From NCBI GenBank assembly GCA_016859345.1, contig CM029120.1, positions 24,983,001 through 25,047,000 on the forward strand: a stretch of DNA of 64,000 nt. Reading direction: 5' to 3'. Origin of the DNA: Istiophorus platypterus. Taxonomy: Eukaryota; Chordata; Actinopteri; Istiophoriformes; Istiophoridae. Below the pieces are notes generated by a model, which ran no database searches, was not told where the DNA came from, and worked only from the letters and a program-made list of their open reading frames with translations. Shown here in pieces: positions 1-13,194 of this stretch. The first letter of the stretch is position 1, and each line of letters starts with the position of its first letter. A program made the translations under genes and the position numbers.

Positions 1-110
1 CACACAATCTTGATAACTGACAAGTGTAACTTTGGCCTTAAATTACTCATGGAATTAATGTTAATTGGCAAAAGCTAATATGAACTGCCAATATGGAACC
101 ATCTTTATTT

Positions 111-184
111 TATATATATATATATATATCAAACATATATAACCTTCATTTTATATATGTATATATATATATATATATATATAA
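111..184. repeat. (TA)n microsatellites
   Basis: Two TA runs (111-129 and 153-184) separated by a short unique stretch. Confidence 0.95.
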
Positions 185-1140
185 AATGATAGTTCCACCA
201 CCCCAGCCCTAACAACCCTACTATTTTTATTTGAGCATGCTTAACATGCTTAACTTTACATCTCCTACCCTATTCCTGAAACCAGTCAGCTCAAAAAGAC
301 CATTTTAGAATAAAGACCAATTAAATCAACAACTAACAAAGATGGCAACATTAGATAGGAAATACAAGAGATATAGAAGGACTATACAGAAACAAATTAA
401 TGGCCAAACTGCTGGATTATAACAATAGCACTGTTTGCACTGCCAACACTCTTTGTATTCATTCATTCAAACAGGAACCAACTGAATGGATGCAATTGTT
501 TGGCCTGAGTGTTATACAAACAACATAATCTCTGACTGAGCTTCGATACAGCATTAAGCTGATTGTTTTTAAATATCAATAGTATCTTATTTATTTTTGT
601 TCTTTACTCAGAGGGGAAGGTAATATAACATACAGACAGTAATCGAATGCAGGGAGATCAAATGCTCATATTAACAGCTGAACTAGAATTAGCTATTAAC
701 CAAAATGTACAAACTGGCAATATTCAATGAACATCCCCAACTTACATATCATCCCAGAGTAATAACTGAGTACATCATAAATCTTAGTTGTTAACACAGG
801 TTCATACCTAGTTCAAAGACAAATTTGTCACATTAAAACTGTGCAATAACTGAATTATTTTTGAGAGGGTGCAGAAGCTCTTAAGATACCAAATGAGTCA
901 TAAAGGCAGGGATGTTGAGCAAAGGATTATTTTGTCTCCTTCACAAGGCAACACAGTGTAGGTGTGAAAACTAGAGTACACTTGTGGGCTGCTGAACGCC
1001 CACAAAGATTTCCATCGAAGACAACTGACAGATTAACATCACCCTTGTGAAATGCAGTGAATTATTTCAGTGTTTATAACGTTTTGCATTGCAGGGAAAC
1101 CAAAAGTAGCTTTATGTTATTGGAATTATAACACACAAAG
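185..1140. other. AT-rich intergenic DNA
   Basis: No open frame of note and no recognised repeat. Confidence 0.5.
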
Positions 1141-1145
1141 AGGTG

Positions 1146-1595
1146 TCACACTACAGCAAAAAAAACTTCAGTGACTCAGATGCTGATCTCATCCACAAAC
1201 TCAGGGCTGTCCTGAATACTTATTCCCATGTTCCTCTGCAGTATGTTGTGACCGCATATCACTCTCCTGACATCCACTCCTGTTGTCACACTCAGTTTTG
1301 TGGAGACACCACTGCCATTATTAACCAAGAAACCTTTGAGAAGTAATTCCCAGTCCACTGGATTTTATTTCACCTGTTTGACCAGTACAGATTTGGCAGA
1401 AGAGGACTTTCCCTCCTCAGGGAGTTCCTCCGCTGTGATGTGTTCCCTGACACTTCAACTCCCTCCTTTCAGCTGGGAGACTAGGCTGACATCACTTTGC
1501 CTCAGGCTGGTAGGGAAGCATAAATTGGATCAGTCTTGTTGGGTTTCACTGAAAATGAAGCTATGTTTTGCTGTGTGAGTCATGCCAAGGATGGA
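1146..1595 (+). pseudogene. decayed coding-like stretch, family unknown
   Basis: One plus-strand frame reads like protein for about 150 codons. Segments include ADLIHKLRAVLNTYSHVPLQ, FGRRGLSLLREFLRCDVFPD and GFTENEAMFCCV, but TAA/TAG codons interrupt it in frame (first at about 1344, then two more). I do not recognise the family. It could be a dead exon, retrocopy or transposon relic. Confidence 0.25.
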
Positions 1596-2718
1596 ATGCT
1601 TTAGAAATTAAAATTCACTACACTGGGAAGGCAGCCAAATCAAACAGAAATAAAGCATAGAGATCAAAACAAAAAAGAAAAATCCTTTTGACTATATATT
1701 TGATATAACCTCTTGGTGTTTACTACTGGGTTTAAACATGATACAGCCTATGATCATAAAGCAATTAAGACAGAGCAGGTTTGTTTTAAATTAACACTGA
1801 GTAGTTGTCTATATAGTAATTTTACTGACACCTTCTGCAAATAAAACACAGAAATCATAAAGGTCAAAAAAGCTCAACTTTCACAGGGCTTAATTCATAA
1901 CAGTTGCATATGAAGAAAATACAGAATAAGAGATGTTTAGGCCATGAAACTGATCCATGGTATGAATATTTTTGTGGCTGAGATAACTGCCAATGCAGAT
2001 GGAACACAGGGTCAGGTCCATAAAACGTGTTTTATATTTAAATTTTGTGGGTGGAGCAACAGACTAAGCCTCACACATAAAGAAGGGGGCACATTTGGAA
2101 AATGAGTAAAAAAATGTTACTTCTCAAATGTAAAGCCTTACATTTAGGCACTGATAATATGGACATTTTTAATAGTTAAATTGTTCATAACGTTGGTGTC
2201 ATTGTCAAAAAAAATCTATAAATTCTGTCATACAGTATGTTTATTAATGAGGTCACTGGTAGTAAATTATATTACATTACATAGAGAGGTGTTTCTAATT
2301 TTTCGTCTATGCCATTTACATATATGACAGAGGCTGAATTGAATCAAGTTTGACAGTTTCAAATAGGGAACTTTAAAGGCATCATAAAAGTGTCTTAAAT
2401 ATAGTGGCACAATGGACAAAATGGACAACCTGACTGATAAAATAGGTCTCAGCTTGGTCACACTAGAAAGTGGCAAAGTGAAATGTGTAAAGTTCCTTTT
2501 AGAAATTAGGTGATGTAGAGACCACTTAAAGAGCTAGTTGGTACTGCTATAGCTGGCAAGCCAACCACTGACATGCTAGTTAAACACTGAATTGCTAGCT
2601 AGCTGGGAACATGCTAGCTCTAGTTAGTCACAGTGACTCTCTGATCTTCTTTTTGAACAGTTTACTAACCCCTGGAATTTCGATTTGAATAAATTATGTG
2701 AATTTATTCACATTAAAA

Positions 2719-2828
2719 TTTCTGGTCTGAGTTAGACCATTGAAGTTATATGTGGGCTGATGTAACAGTGCAAATGAAGCTGCAAAGGTTGCCTGATGTT
2801 GTGGAGGTTCCACCTGTCGCCACAAATT
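2719..2828 (+). repeat. inverted-duplication arm A (110 bp)
   Basis: Matches the reverse complement of 3653-3762 at 108 of 110 positions, with abrupt ends on both sides. Confidence 0.9.
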
Positions 2829-3652
2829 CATGTAATTTATTCAAGACAAATGTGTCCTCTGGACTCATGTCTCTTAACTTTCTGATCCTGCTTTTGTGGT
2901 ACAGTCTGTGCTACAATAGATGGTCCTTCATAGCTAATAAGCTACAGTAGCTTCCACTGTCTTGGACTTGCCAACCCTCTGTTTCCTTAAGGACTTGCAG
3001 TGGCTAATGGTCATCAGTGGAAATTAAAAAATTCACTTAAAATTGAACTCAATAAAAAGAATTCGCACAGAGTAACTCTGACCCCATGAGTGAATCCACT
3101 AATCGCAGCTATTCCCTTGAAACGAACAGATATTGTTGTCTAAATACTAAACTCCCTACTATGTGGGTATGTGACAAAAAAACAGTCTGGCAAAAAAATG
3201 AACATGGTTCTTTTTTGCCACAGTACAACATCTTGCAATGAATTATGTTAGCTAGCTCATGCACATTGCCTAAGAAGGTAGCTTCCTGCATTAACTGATT
3301 TCCAAATCCAGAATGTTACAATCCTGTCACGAATGTGTATAAGCATCCATGTGGTACTTTGCCTATCAAACTGGACTTCCCATTACATTCCCATTACATT
3401 TTCTCACTAGTATTCTGTAACAGCACACAGACAGACACCACCATTCCCCTTTGAATTGTTTGCTGTAGTTCTATATTGGGTCTGAATGATTCTTAAAGCT
3501 AGTGCACATGGTCCCACAGCATGTCAGAGTGCTTGTTTATTAATGTTGCTGCTGTAATCCTTCATAGCACACAAACCCTAATTGCATCACATCAAAGCCA
3601 CAGCTATGTTTTAGCTCAGCAGCAGACATGGAGATGAATGAGAGACCATGTT

Positions 3653-3762
3653 AATTTGTGGCGACAGGTGGAACCTCCACAACATCAGGCAACCTTTGCA
3701 GCTTCATTTGCACTGTTACATCAGCCCACATATAGCTTCAATGGTCCAACTCAGACCAGAAA
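3653..3762 (-). repeat. inverted-duplication arm B (110 bp)
   Basis: Partner of the arm at 2719-2828, separated by 824 bp. Flanks and spacer show no further similarity and no target-site duplication is obvious. Confidence 0.9.
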
Positions 3763-6080
3763 ATACTTGAAAAACTGGCTAACCAGTGGGTGCACTGTTT
3801 CTCATCAAACAGTTAAGTAAGCAGGAAAAAATTTGCATCATACTATTTCATGAGAGAGGTGAGATATTCCCCATATTGGTTGAGAGAATTATAGAACTGC
3901 TCATCAGAGGGTAATTTTACAAGTGGACACTGAGTTGCCAGTTTCGGCTTATGGTTGGAGTTTTTTTCTGTTTTGGAGGGAAAGGGTTTGGGGGGGGGGT
4001 CTCAACAATGTCTCAGCAAATAGCTTTTGTTTGTAGATCCTGCTGAGGTTCCTCAGGATGATGTAATCACTTTGGTGACCCCTGAACTTTTTATCTAGGG
4101 CCTATCTAGGTCTCTCCAATACTACAATACTTACTCTCTCCTGATTGGCTTGATCACACTAGAGAATGGTATATGAGGTTTAACCACAATCTGGTTCATG
4201 TTTAGTTTAGCCAACTTCGTTAGCATCTAGAACAGGAGAGAACACGAGAGTTTCAGTGCAGCGCACAGAAACACTGCTCTATCCTCAGAACTGCTCTGCT
4301 TTTACCCTTCTCTTATTTCATTTAGTTAAGCATGAACATAATTTTAGAGCAACACTTGACTTTAAAGTTCATGCTGTGCCATAATGTTTTCTTGTGTTGA
4401 GTCCAGGTTTCTGTGGGAACACTTGGTGAATGGGGGACAGTGTTGAGCATGGGACAATCAACAGCAGTCACGAATTACTTAAAGACACTAAATTACTAAA
4501 GACAAAAAAATGATTTGGAGTCTGCCAATCTCAGGTAAAGAGGTGGGATTTGAATGTAGCCTGAATGGAAAATGTAACTTGAGGACAAAAAATCAATGCA
4601 AATGTCCACAAAGCAAAGTTGCGCAATTAACACTTGATATAAGTGCAGTTTAATAATCGACATGCCAAATTTAGTCATGTCCAAATTCAATAAAGGCAGT
4701 AATCTGAGTTATATTTAGGTAAAATAAAGAGGGCAAAAATAATTTTATATCTTAATCTAATTAAAGAGGACATTGTTTATTGAGGGGGACCGAGAGCAGC
4801 CAGCTTTGGGGGAAAGGGAGGGACTCACAGACTTAAGGCTCTATAATTCAGTTCACTGCCAAAGACCTCTTGATTAAACAACTTCATGTTACACGATTTC
4901 AAAACCTACACTCTGTCTGCTTCACATAAGTACATTTGTTTTGAAACTCTGTCAGCAGCATGGTGCAGGGATATGGCTCAATGAGAAATACTTGTGACAC
5001 AAGTAACATTGTTGTGCATGAAGGATATTAAAAGCAAAGGTGGCCATTGCACCAAACCTGTGTGTGGTTTCACTGTAGATTCTACATGCCACTTACTAAT
5101 TTTAAAATCATAGCTGGTGGATTGTAACCTGATTTTAGAAAAAAAGGCTGAAATCTAGGTGATATCAACAATAGCTCAAAGTGATGCAGCCAAATGTTTG
5201 AAACCAAATAAAAAGCATGACTTGATGCTTTAGCCTTCTGATAATATAATTCATCTTTGACTGCAAGCTGCTATCAAATTCACAATCTTGTGGCCAGCCA
5301 TCAGCAATGCCCCACAAATGCAAGTGGCACAGCACCAGAGGAGTACCTTTCCTGGTTCCCTGCACAACACATACTAGAAAAATATATTCAAAAAATGACT
5401 TACATTTGACCAGAGGGAAGACCATTTGATACGTCTGAGACACATGTATAAAAAGAAACATTACAGCCTAAATCATGTAACTTCTTTCATATTAGAAACA
5501 AGTAATTTTAACCATACTGTGATGCATGCTGAAAATTGCTGTGAATGTGAATAAGCCAAAAGTGTTTCTAAATAACTTAAACATTTACATTGATAAGTTA
5601 AGTAAACAATCCACTGGACATTTTTTAAAATGAACTTGTAATTATTAGTTCTCAAAGTGATAATTAAACAATTTACATGTGAAACTGATGAACTTGTCTG
5701 ATTAACTAATATTCAGTTACACTGAATATTGGTTTCTGCATGTCCCAACTAAAGACAACAAGTTAAAAGATCTGGCTGTCCTTGTAATAAATCACAGGTT
5801 AAGATTCCAAGTCATCAGAACTCTCTCACCTTGGTTGAAATAACGGACTGACTTCAATTGTTTGAATTATTTTAGTTTATACCTTAAATGCTGACAATTG
5901 ATGGCCTAGCAATGGCCTAACAACCTGTGGATTTGGATTAAAGGAACTAAAATAGGCTGGTTTAGGTCATATTCATCAGATAGATTTCAGTTTACTATGT
6001 TAACAATGATTTTTCCATTCACACCTCCTAAGTTAGTCATTGAGTTCCACTTGGTTCTGAGGTAGGACAAACACTTGTCA
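3763..6080. other. intergenic DNA without recognised genes
   Basis: Mostly unique AT-rich sequence. At 5230-5370, minus strand, an exon-like frame (KGTPLVLCHLHLWGIADGWP) follows a GTGCAG acceptor-like site but has no convincing donor. Confidence 0.4.
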
Positions 6081-6084
6081 CCCT

Positions 6085-6950
6085 ATACTGTATTTGTTTC
6101 CTTTAAGGTAATATTATCTGGAAGCACTGCATAAACTTCCATTTATACACAGATGACACTCAGCTATATTTATCCAGGAAGCCAGATGAAACTAATTAGG
6201 TAGTCAAACTTCAGGCATGCCTTAAATAAATCAACAGAACTGAAGTTATTTTACTTGACTCTAAAAACCTCAGAAAAACATTATCTAATCATATAGTTAT
6301 TTTGGAAAGCATTACCTTGGTCTCCAGTTTTACTGTAAGCCTATGGGGTTATTTTTGACCAGGACATGTCTTTTGCTTCACACATGAAACAAGTCTCTAG
6401 GAAAACGTTCTTCCACCTGAATAATACTGTGTAAATTAAAAACTTTCTGTCTCAAAGATATACTGAAACTAGATCATCCATTTGTTACGCCTAGACCAGA
6501 CTGCTGTATTTCCATTTTATCAGGATATCCCAATAACTATGTGGAAAGTCACCAGTTGATTCCAAAATCTTGCATCCTTAGTACTAACAGGAACTGGAAA
6601 AGAGATCATATTTCTCTTGTGTTAGCTTCTCCTCATTGCTCCCCACAAAATCCAGAATAGAATTCAAAATCCTTCACGTTATGAACAAAGCCCTAAACAG
6701 TCAGGCACCATCTTATCTTAAAGAGCTTATAGTATTATTATTACCCAACTAGAACACTATGCTCCCCGAATGCAGGCCTACTTGTGGTTCCTAGAGTCTC
6801 CAAAAGTAGAATGGGAGGAAGAGCCTTCAGTAATCAGGTTCCTCTTCTGTCTATCTACTGTCCATCTTCTACTTGGGTCCTGGTGGCAGACACCCTCTCC
6901 ACATTTAAGATTAGGCTAAAACCATTCCTTTTAGGGCTGCCTTTGCACTG
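6085..6950 (+). mobile_element. degenerate L2-type LINE fragment
   Basis: Old non-LTR relic: a reverse-transcriptase segment reading YTDDTQLYLS, then the C-terminal ORF region (KSRIEFKIL-like, KALNSQAPSYLKELI-like) matching base by base in many stretches the better copy at 54.5-55.4 kb. Many frameshifts and stops; non-functional. Confidence 0.75.
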
Positions 6951-7245
6951 ACAATAGAGGTCTAGTGTTACAAATATTGATAGCAGGTCTCAGATTGAAC
7001 CACTCAATATTAAAGTGCTAGAAAAAGCTATTAGCCTTTTCATTTGAAAATGCAAGCTTTAATACTGTATGTCAAAATGAACACTGAACTGTGATTCTAT
7101 ACTACATTTGCCAGTTTACCAGGGCCAAAGGTGATGACTTCATATATAGTTTTGCCTGTCCAAAATCCAACATCTTTTTCCCACACCTACATCCAAACAA
7201 AGTCTTCATTTTTGTTTACAGTGTAGACAAGAGTTGGGCTACCAG

Positions 7246-7258
7246 CCCCCCCCCCCCC
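7246..7258. repeat. poly-C tract
   Basis: Thirteen consecutive C. Confidence 0.95.
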
Positions 7259-7259
7259 G

Positions 7260-8790
7260 ATATACCACAATATTTAATTTAAGTCTGACATCATATGAAA
7301 ATACCAGCGAAGCATGATTCAGAGTGTGTATCTGTCATTGTTCTCTCAGCAGGAGGCCTGTTTCCTCAGCACACTTTGTCCTTTAATTTATTCTCATTCT
7401 GCATGAGCTGTGTCCCTCAAACACTTAGGTGTGTTGCTTTGTCATCTAAGCAACAGATTTGGCTTTCACTTAGCATTACCTATGTGGAATATGTTAATTT
7501 AAACAGTGCCCAAAACACATGATTTACATCTCACCATCTGCCCCCCCGTCTGCACCAATGACCGCCAGCCATGCCAGATGGGTCATCAGATCTGTGGCAA
7601 GATTATGCACCAGATAAACTAGGAATACCAACAATACTTTAGGAAGTGAAAGCAGGGGTAGTGAAGAGAAAAGTCTGGTTTGGATTTGATTGGAAAATGG
7701 CAATTGCTTGAATTTTGTATGTTTGTATGCTGTTAAAATTCGACATCAAATCCACTGTGTGTACAGTAACGTTCTCCACAGTGCAGAAACAAACATGTTC
7801 TTTCGGGCAGACTCACCCTCAGTGTGCCACTCAGAAGTCCAAAGAATAGCTGTTCATATCCTTTGAAGACACAAATATGCAGCAGTATCTTGGCGCTTGA
7901 TCAAGCTCTTTCATGTCAGCAATGCCATCTCTTGCACTGAGCTTAGAAGGTAGTTTTCTGCCATGACAAATTTGCTGCCGGCTTTTCATCGTTTTAAGGT
8001 GTGAACAGATGAATCTATGAAATATTAAATGAGCAATAGTATTCTTTTCAACATGTAGGCCAAGTCTATTTCCAATCAAAAGTTCTGGAATACATTATTG
8101 TACATTGGTTGATTGACTGAAAAGACAGTGAGTGTAGCAAGATCTAGTTGAGGCTTCTACACAATTATTTGTGTAGAGGCAGCAAAATTGGTCTTCGTGT
8201 ATGGCATTATAAATTTAACATTTTTAGTATTTGAAGCAACTGCATAAACAGCACATTGAGTTCTTTTCCACAATCCATCTCTCTTTACCAGCAGAAGAGT
8301 TCTAATAGTGATTGGGGTAAAACTTAAATATGTCTGGAGAGCTAATAGCATTTCAAATTCATTGAATTCCACACCAACCACATTCAAATATCAACTTTAT
8401 TCACAGCACTACAACTGAATTAAAACAAAATGACATCAGCATGAAAACAGTGCTCTAAATCAGGGGTTCCAAGCCTGGTTCCCTAGCTGATTGACAAATC
8501 TTACCTTCTTTTGTTTTCTTGTAGATAACAAGAATAGTTATCCTAATTAATAGACATTTTACCTCTAAAAAATATTCAAAGAAGTCTTTAAATCTAAAGC
8601 AGCCACAAAATAGATATTGTTAATATGAAGTAGGATATGAATTACTTTAAAATTAATTTTAATATTCCATTTTAAGATTTAAGTGTTTTATTCATAATTT
8701 AAAGAGATAATAATAATCATATAATAAATAAGGCAAAAGAAGTACTAAAGAGCAAATTTGATGTTCTGCAGGGATTGATGTTAATGCTGC
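7260..8790. other. intergenic DNA
   Basis: No recognised gene. Minus-strand frames at 7831-8079 and 8157-8387 have no family resemblance or splice context that I can support. Confidence 0.4.
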
Positions 8791-8795
8791 TCAGT

Positions 8796-9165
8796 CACTC
8801 TTTCCACGACTTTGTCCAGACCGAAATATCTCAACAGCTATTGGATGGATTGGTGAAACCTGTCATGTTGTGACATTTTTGACAAATACTCACAGTCCTT
8901 AAAGGATAAAGTCTCCTTATGCTTGTGACTTTTTATTTAGCACCATCATCAGGTAAATATTTTTATTTGTCCAGTACTTTGGTTCATGAACAAATCCCTT
9001 TGGAACTAAGGGCGCTCCTGCAAATCTCCACTGAGTTTGTGTTTAGTGCTAATTAGCAAGGTATACTAATGCACAAAACTAATCTACTTAACATGTTAGC
9101 ATTGCACTGTTGGTCTGTGAGTATGTTAGTATGCTGATGTTAGTATTTAGTTCACCACTGTTCCT
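8796..9165 (+). repeat. teleost interspersed repeat, copy 1
   Basis: Contains the string CGAAATATCTCAACAGCTAT and the GCTAATTAGCA / GTTAGCATGC-type motif. The same family recurs in the same order at 18.1-18.47 kb. I know it as a common percomorph interspersed repeat but cannot name the class. Confidence 0.6.
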
Positions 9166-9169
9166 AAAA

Positions 9170-11205
9170 AAATACAAATCATTGGATGCCCACGCGTTCA
9201 GGACTGGAACCAAAAGATATTCACAAATATATATCTAGACAAAATTATTTATCAATTTTTATATTTTCATTACTATTTTAAATGGAAATATTAGGCAGTA
9301 TTCATAATCTGTACTTTACTTGTGCCAGAAGGGAGGGTCAAAGCACAAAAAAATTGAAAACAACACTCATATTGAGAATGTGTTTTCTTGCCCTTCAATA
9401 TTGAGAGCACAGGTTTTTAGTCAGAACCCAACATTTAAACTGATAGACTGTATTAAGGACAATTCCGGGCAATTTGTGTCATTGGAGATTATTATAATGG
9501 GGGGGCAATTTTAAGTGCCTCATGAATCGAGTGATTGATCGGTTTCCCAGTGAAGCCCTGTCCTCCTCTATACAGGGACAGATATTGCTGGTCTTTGCAA
9601 AGAATTTGGTTATGGCGATGGGTAGAGAATAATTCCCTCTGCAGATTAAGAATATACTTTATTCCCTAATCAATATTTGAGAATCCTTTCATTTTAAAGA
9701 TCACACATTTGTAGCATATTTTGCATTAGTATTTAAAGCCTTTCTTGCTCTCACTTCTCTTCAGATGGTGGCCCATCCTTGCTTTGGGAAACCTCTACTG
9801 TCTATGCAGGAGAGTTAATAATTTCTAACTTAGACAATAGGACTGAACAAATTTGTAACAACAGAATGTACTTAAAATGAAACTTACTATATATAGCCTT
9901 TAATCAGAAATTAAATGCCACAAATATATGATGTATGCAAGAAATAACCTGTTTAGTCTCCCTCAGATACGAGAGTATTTTAAGAAAATAATTAGTTAAT
10001 ACATTCAATCAATGTTTTATACAACATTCTTAGGGGTTATGATGCTGTTGGTATTCAGCAGCTAGGATAGACCTAGGAGGCTAGGGAAATGCAAAACATA
10101 TTGGGAACTGAGCCTGAATTCAATGCAGTATCTCCTCTCCATATTCTTCCTAATGTGCACATTACTAAATGCTATCGAAGTGTAGTTCGGAGCCTTTCTC
10201 AGGTGATAAACAGATCAAACCAAAGACAAGCGACAAACAAGACAGAAACTTCACACTGGACCACATATCCATCCTCCATAATAATATACATGTATGTATG
10301 ACATGTAGAGAGTAGAAAGGGTTTAAGACAAAGACAGAGACAAAAAAGAGGTTTGGGCAAAAGGAAAGGGGAACCCTTGAGCTGTGCCATGCCCATGGGG
10401 ACAGTCTGTACTCCCCAGGAGGCATAAAATATCACCTTTCCTCTCACCTGCACAACGGACCACACACAAATAGAAGAAGAAAATCCATCAAGAAGATAAC
10501 AAGTAGGTTTTTTTTGGTTCTGCAAATCACACACTACATGCTGCCATGGAGATTCTGTTTACTAAGTACTAGTGTTTTCTGACATTCATCCATTGGCATG
10601 TGTCTTACTGTTTGATGTTCATACTCATCACTTTATTCATTCAGCCAGTCAAGGTAGTCCATATGCTCCCTTGTGGTTGTTGTCGAGCATGACAGTGTCT
10701 CCACCCCTCATAGTTTAACCTGGGTGATTCAATCAATAGCTCTGTGCCATAGTGCTGAACTGATCCTTAGAACTTATTTTTCCCCTTTTCCTTGATTAAT
10801 CCAAAGTCAACACTTCTTCCATGTCTACCTATTGCCTTCATAAGTTCAGTATAATTTGATTAGATTTTTGATTCTATTTTGATTTCTATTTTCAAATTGG
10901 TGGTATTTCAAAATGATGGTATGTATTTCGGTATCTAGTATTAACCACTTTCTCGTCTAAGTATCTTGCTGAAACAAATAAAGCTCTGCACTGCAGATCA
11001 AAAATAAATTCAGCATCCAATATCCCATCCTGCCCTTGGCTTGGTCCATTAATCTCAGTGTAAAGGAACCTTGATGACAGCAGAGGTGTATGTTTGTGTT
11101 GGGAGAATTGACTTTAACACCCTCCCAGAGAGGGATTCCTGGCAAAAACAAGAGGCCTCAATTTTGTTTTTAGATGAAAAAAGAGTGTAGATGTAGATGA
11201 TATTT
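9170..11205. other. intergenic DNA
   Basis: AT-rich. The minus-strand frames of 86-111 codons at 10165-10534 overlap one another in different phases and show no domain; treated as chance. Confidence 0.4.
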
Positions 11206-11209
11206 CTGC

Positions 11210-11390
11210 TAACCCTTGTTTACTGCCGGTGGACAGACATTTTCAGGTCTGTCAAAAGATGCTTGAGGACATTCACAGAGTTGTCCCTAAGCCACTCCTG
11301 CATTGCTTTGGCTGTGTGCTAGTGGTCATGTCCTGTTAGAAGGTGAACCCTCGGTCAAGTCTGAGGTCCTGAGCGCTCTGGACAAGTTTT
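11210..11390 (-). mobile_element. Tc1-like transposon fragment (minus)
   Basis: The plus strand reads as the reverse complement of the 3' half of a fish Tc1 transposase gene, with blocks such as GTCCCTAAGCCACTCCTGCA and GTCTGAGGTCCTGAGCGCTC. Short and decayed. Confidence 0.7.
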
Positions 11391-11659
11391 TTGTTGTATG
11401 AAAATATAAAAACAGTGAAGGGCCCTGAATCCTTTCCAAATGCTCTGTATGCACTTACCTTTTTTTCAGCCAGTACAGGCTGGTGGCCTATCACATCACT
11501 TTGGAGTGATTTTTCAAAGAAAAACATCTTTGGAAGAATGAGAGGAACTACTTCCCTCCTGTGCTGTACTTCCCTCTGCTGCTGACACTTACTAAAGAAT
11601 ATGGGTGATGTTGAATGCTTGATGTTTAGTGGCATAAGAAAATGTTCAGCTACCTTCAT

Positions 11660-12270
11660 AATGTACAGACTTTATTGTGTTCTAAATTTAATTTTAAATG
11701 GTTAAAATGGCTATTTTTGCCCACAGGACGCATCTGACTGTGGTCAGGCCTGATTTATGGATTGTTGGAGCACTGACTCTACCAATCCATGTCAGGACAA
11801 AAACCAAGCCATGAGGTCACGAAACCGATAAAATTTTGTGCAGAGGCATAGATCAAGAGAAGTGTATATATAATTCCAAATATTCCAAGTAGAGAGTAGC
11901 CTCAAATTTTGTGAAATGGAAGAAGTCTGGAACCACCAGGCCTCCTTCCTGAGTGTGGTGACTTGCAAAACTGAGTTAACAGGCAAGAACGACCTTGGTC
12001 AGGGAGGTCACCAAGAACCCAACAGTCATCCTTTCAGAGCTTCAGAAGTCCTCAGCAGACATTAGAGAGAGCCAACCGGAAAGGACAATCATCTCAGCAG
12101 CACTAAATCAATCAGGCCTTTATGACAGGGCAACCAGAGGGAAGCAACTTTGAGTTAAGAGCATATGAAAGTCTGATTGGAGTTTGACAAGCAGCTTTTA
12201 AAGTAAGTAGAGAATGAGGAGAAAGTTTCTCTGGTCTGAAGAGACGAATCTTGTAGTCTCATGTATCATT
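11660..12270 (+). mobile_element. Tc1-like transposon relic (plus)
   Basis: 5' end plus about half of a Tc1/mariner transposase. Conceptual translation includes WKKSGTTRPPS-like and LVREVTKNPTVILSELQKSS, then ISAALNQSGLYDRA, a typical piscine Tc1 N-terminal half. Frameshifted and cut off near 12260. It lies opposite in orientation to the fragment at 11.2 kb. Confidence 0.8.
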
Positions 12271-12274
12271 TTTC

Positions 12275-13190
12275 ACATCCGGGATCCCTGGGTTTCATTA
12301 GCATTCTCTTGCCAAGTACACAGTAAAGTTAAAAAGTTATTCATCGCAACTAGATAGAATGTTTTTGTTAGACCTGTGGTTTTCCTCACTAAGCACAGTC
12401 TGTCTGTCCAATCAGAACTACTTGTAGGCAGGACATCTGTCCAACTAACCAATGAATGTATATTTCTGCCATTGAAATTAGTCCCTGTTTAAAAGATTGT
12501 TTCACATGTGAAATCTTGATTACTGTGACATATTAATGCAGACATGGGTTTTGTGAGGCGAAGTACTGAATTGTATGGTGGATATATCACCTGAACATTT
12601 CATTTTTTTTAATTTTAGAGAATTCTGCATAAGATTACAAAATATAAAATATGGCTGCAATTTTGGAAAACAACTTGCATTTAGGTAAGCAAAAAATTAG
12701 CTTTGTTGAACTTCATCTTATTTTTTTTAAGATTGGCATTATTGCAGTTACAGTCACCTACCATTATTAACTTACTGCAAAGGTAAATAAACACTTTCAA
12801 ATACTCAGGGTTCAGATAGTCTTCTCAGAAAGTCAAATGTTTTGTAAAACTCAATAACTGATAATCTGATTGTAACACCTTCTTTAAACAGTGACTGGCA
12901 AGATGTACAATGGGCTCACAGCTTGGTCCCAATCCTTCTCTTCACATTCCTCACATTTCTATGTCCAAGTTCATGGCTGACCCACAGCTGTGTTGTTGGG
13001 GATGGAGGTAATGTGCTTTCACAGGCAATACCTGCATCAAACTAAATATTGTTTTTCATTAGAGATAATAAAAATAATAACAATATTTTACTATTAATAT
13101 TATTTGTTTTTCAGAAAACAATTTCCCTACAGACATTTTGACTTGCCACAGCAAGAACAGGTGCATTTAATAACACAGCACATTTCTCTG
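12275..13190. other. intergenic DNA
   Basis: AT-rich, no gene or repeat recognised. Confidence 0.4.
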
Positions 13191-13194
13191 AAAA

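Noticed and set aside
10165..10534. Minus-strand frames of 86-111 codons
   Set aside because: They overlap in different phases, have no domain and lack splice context.
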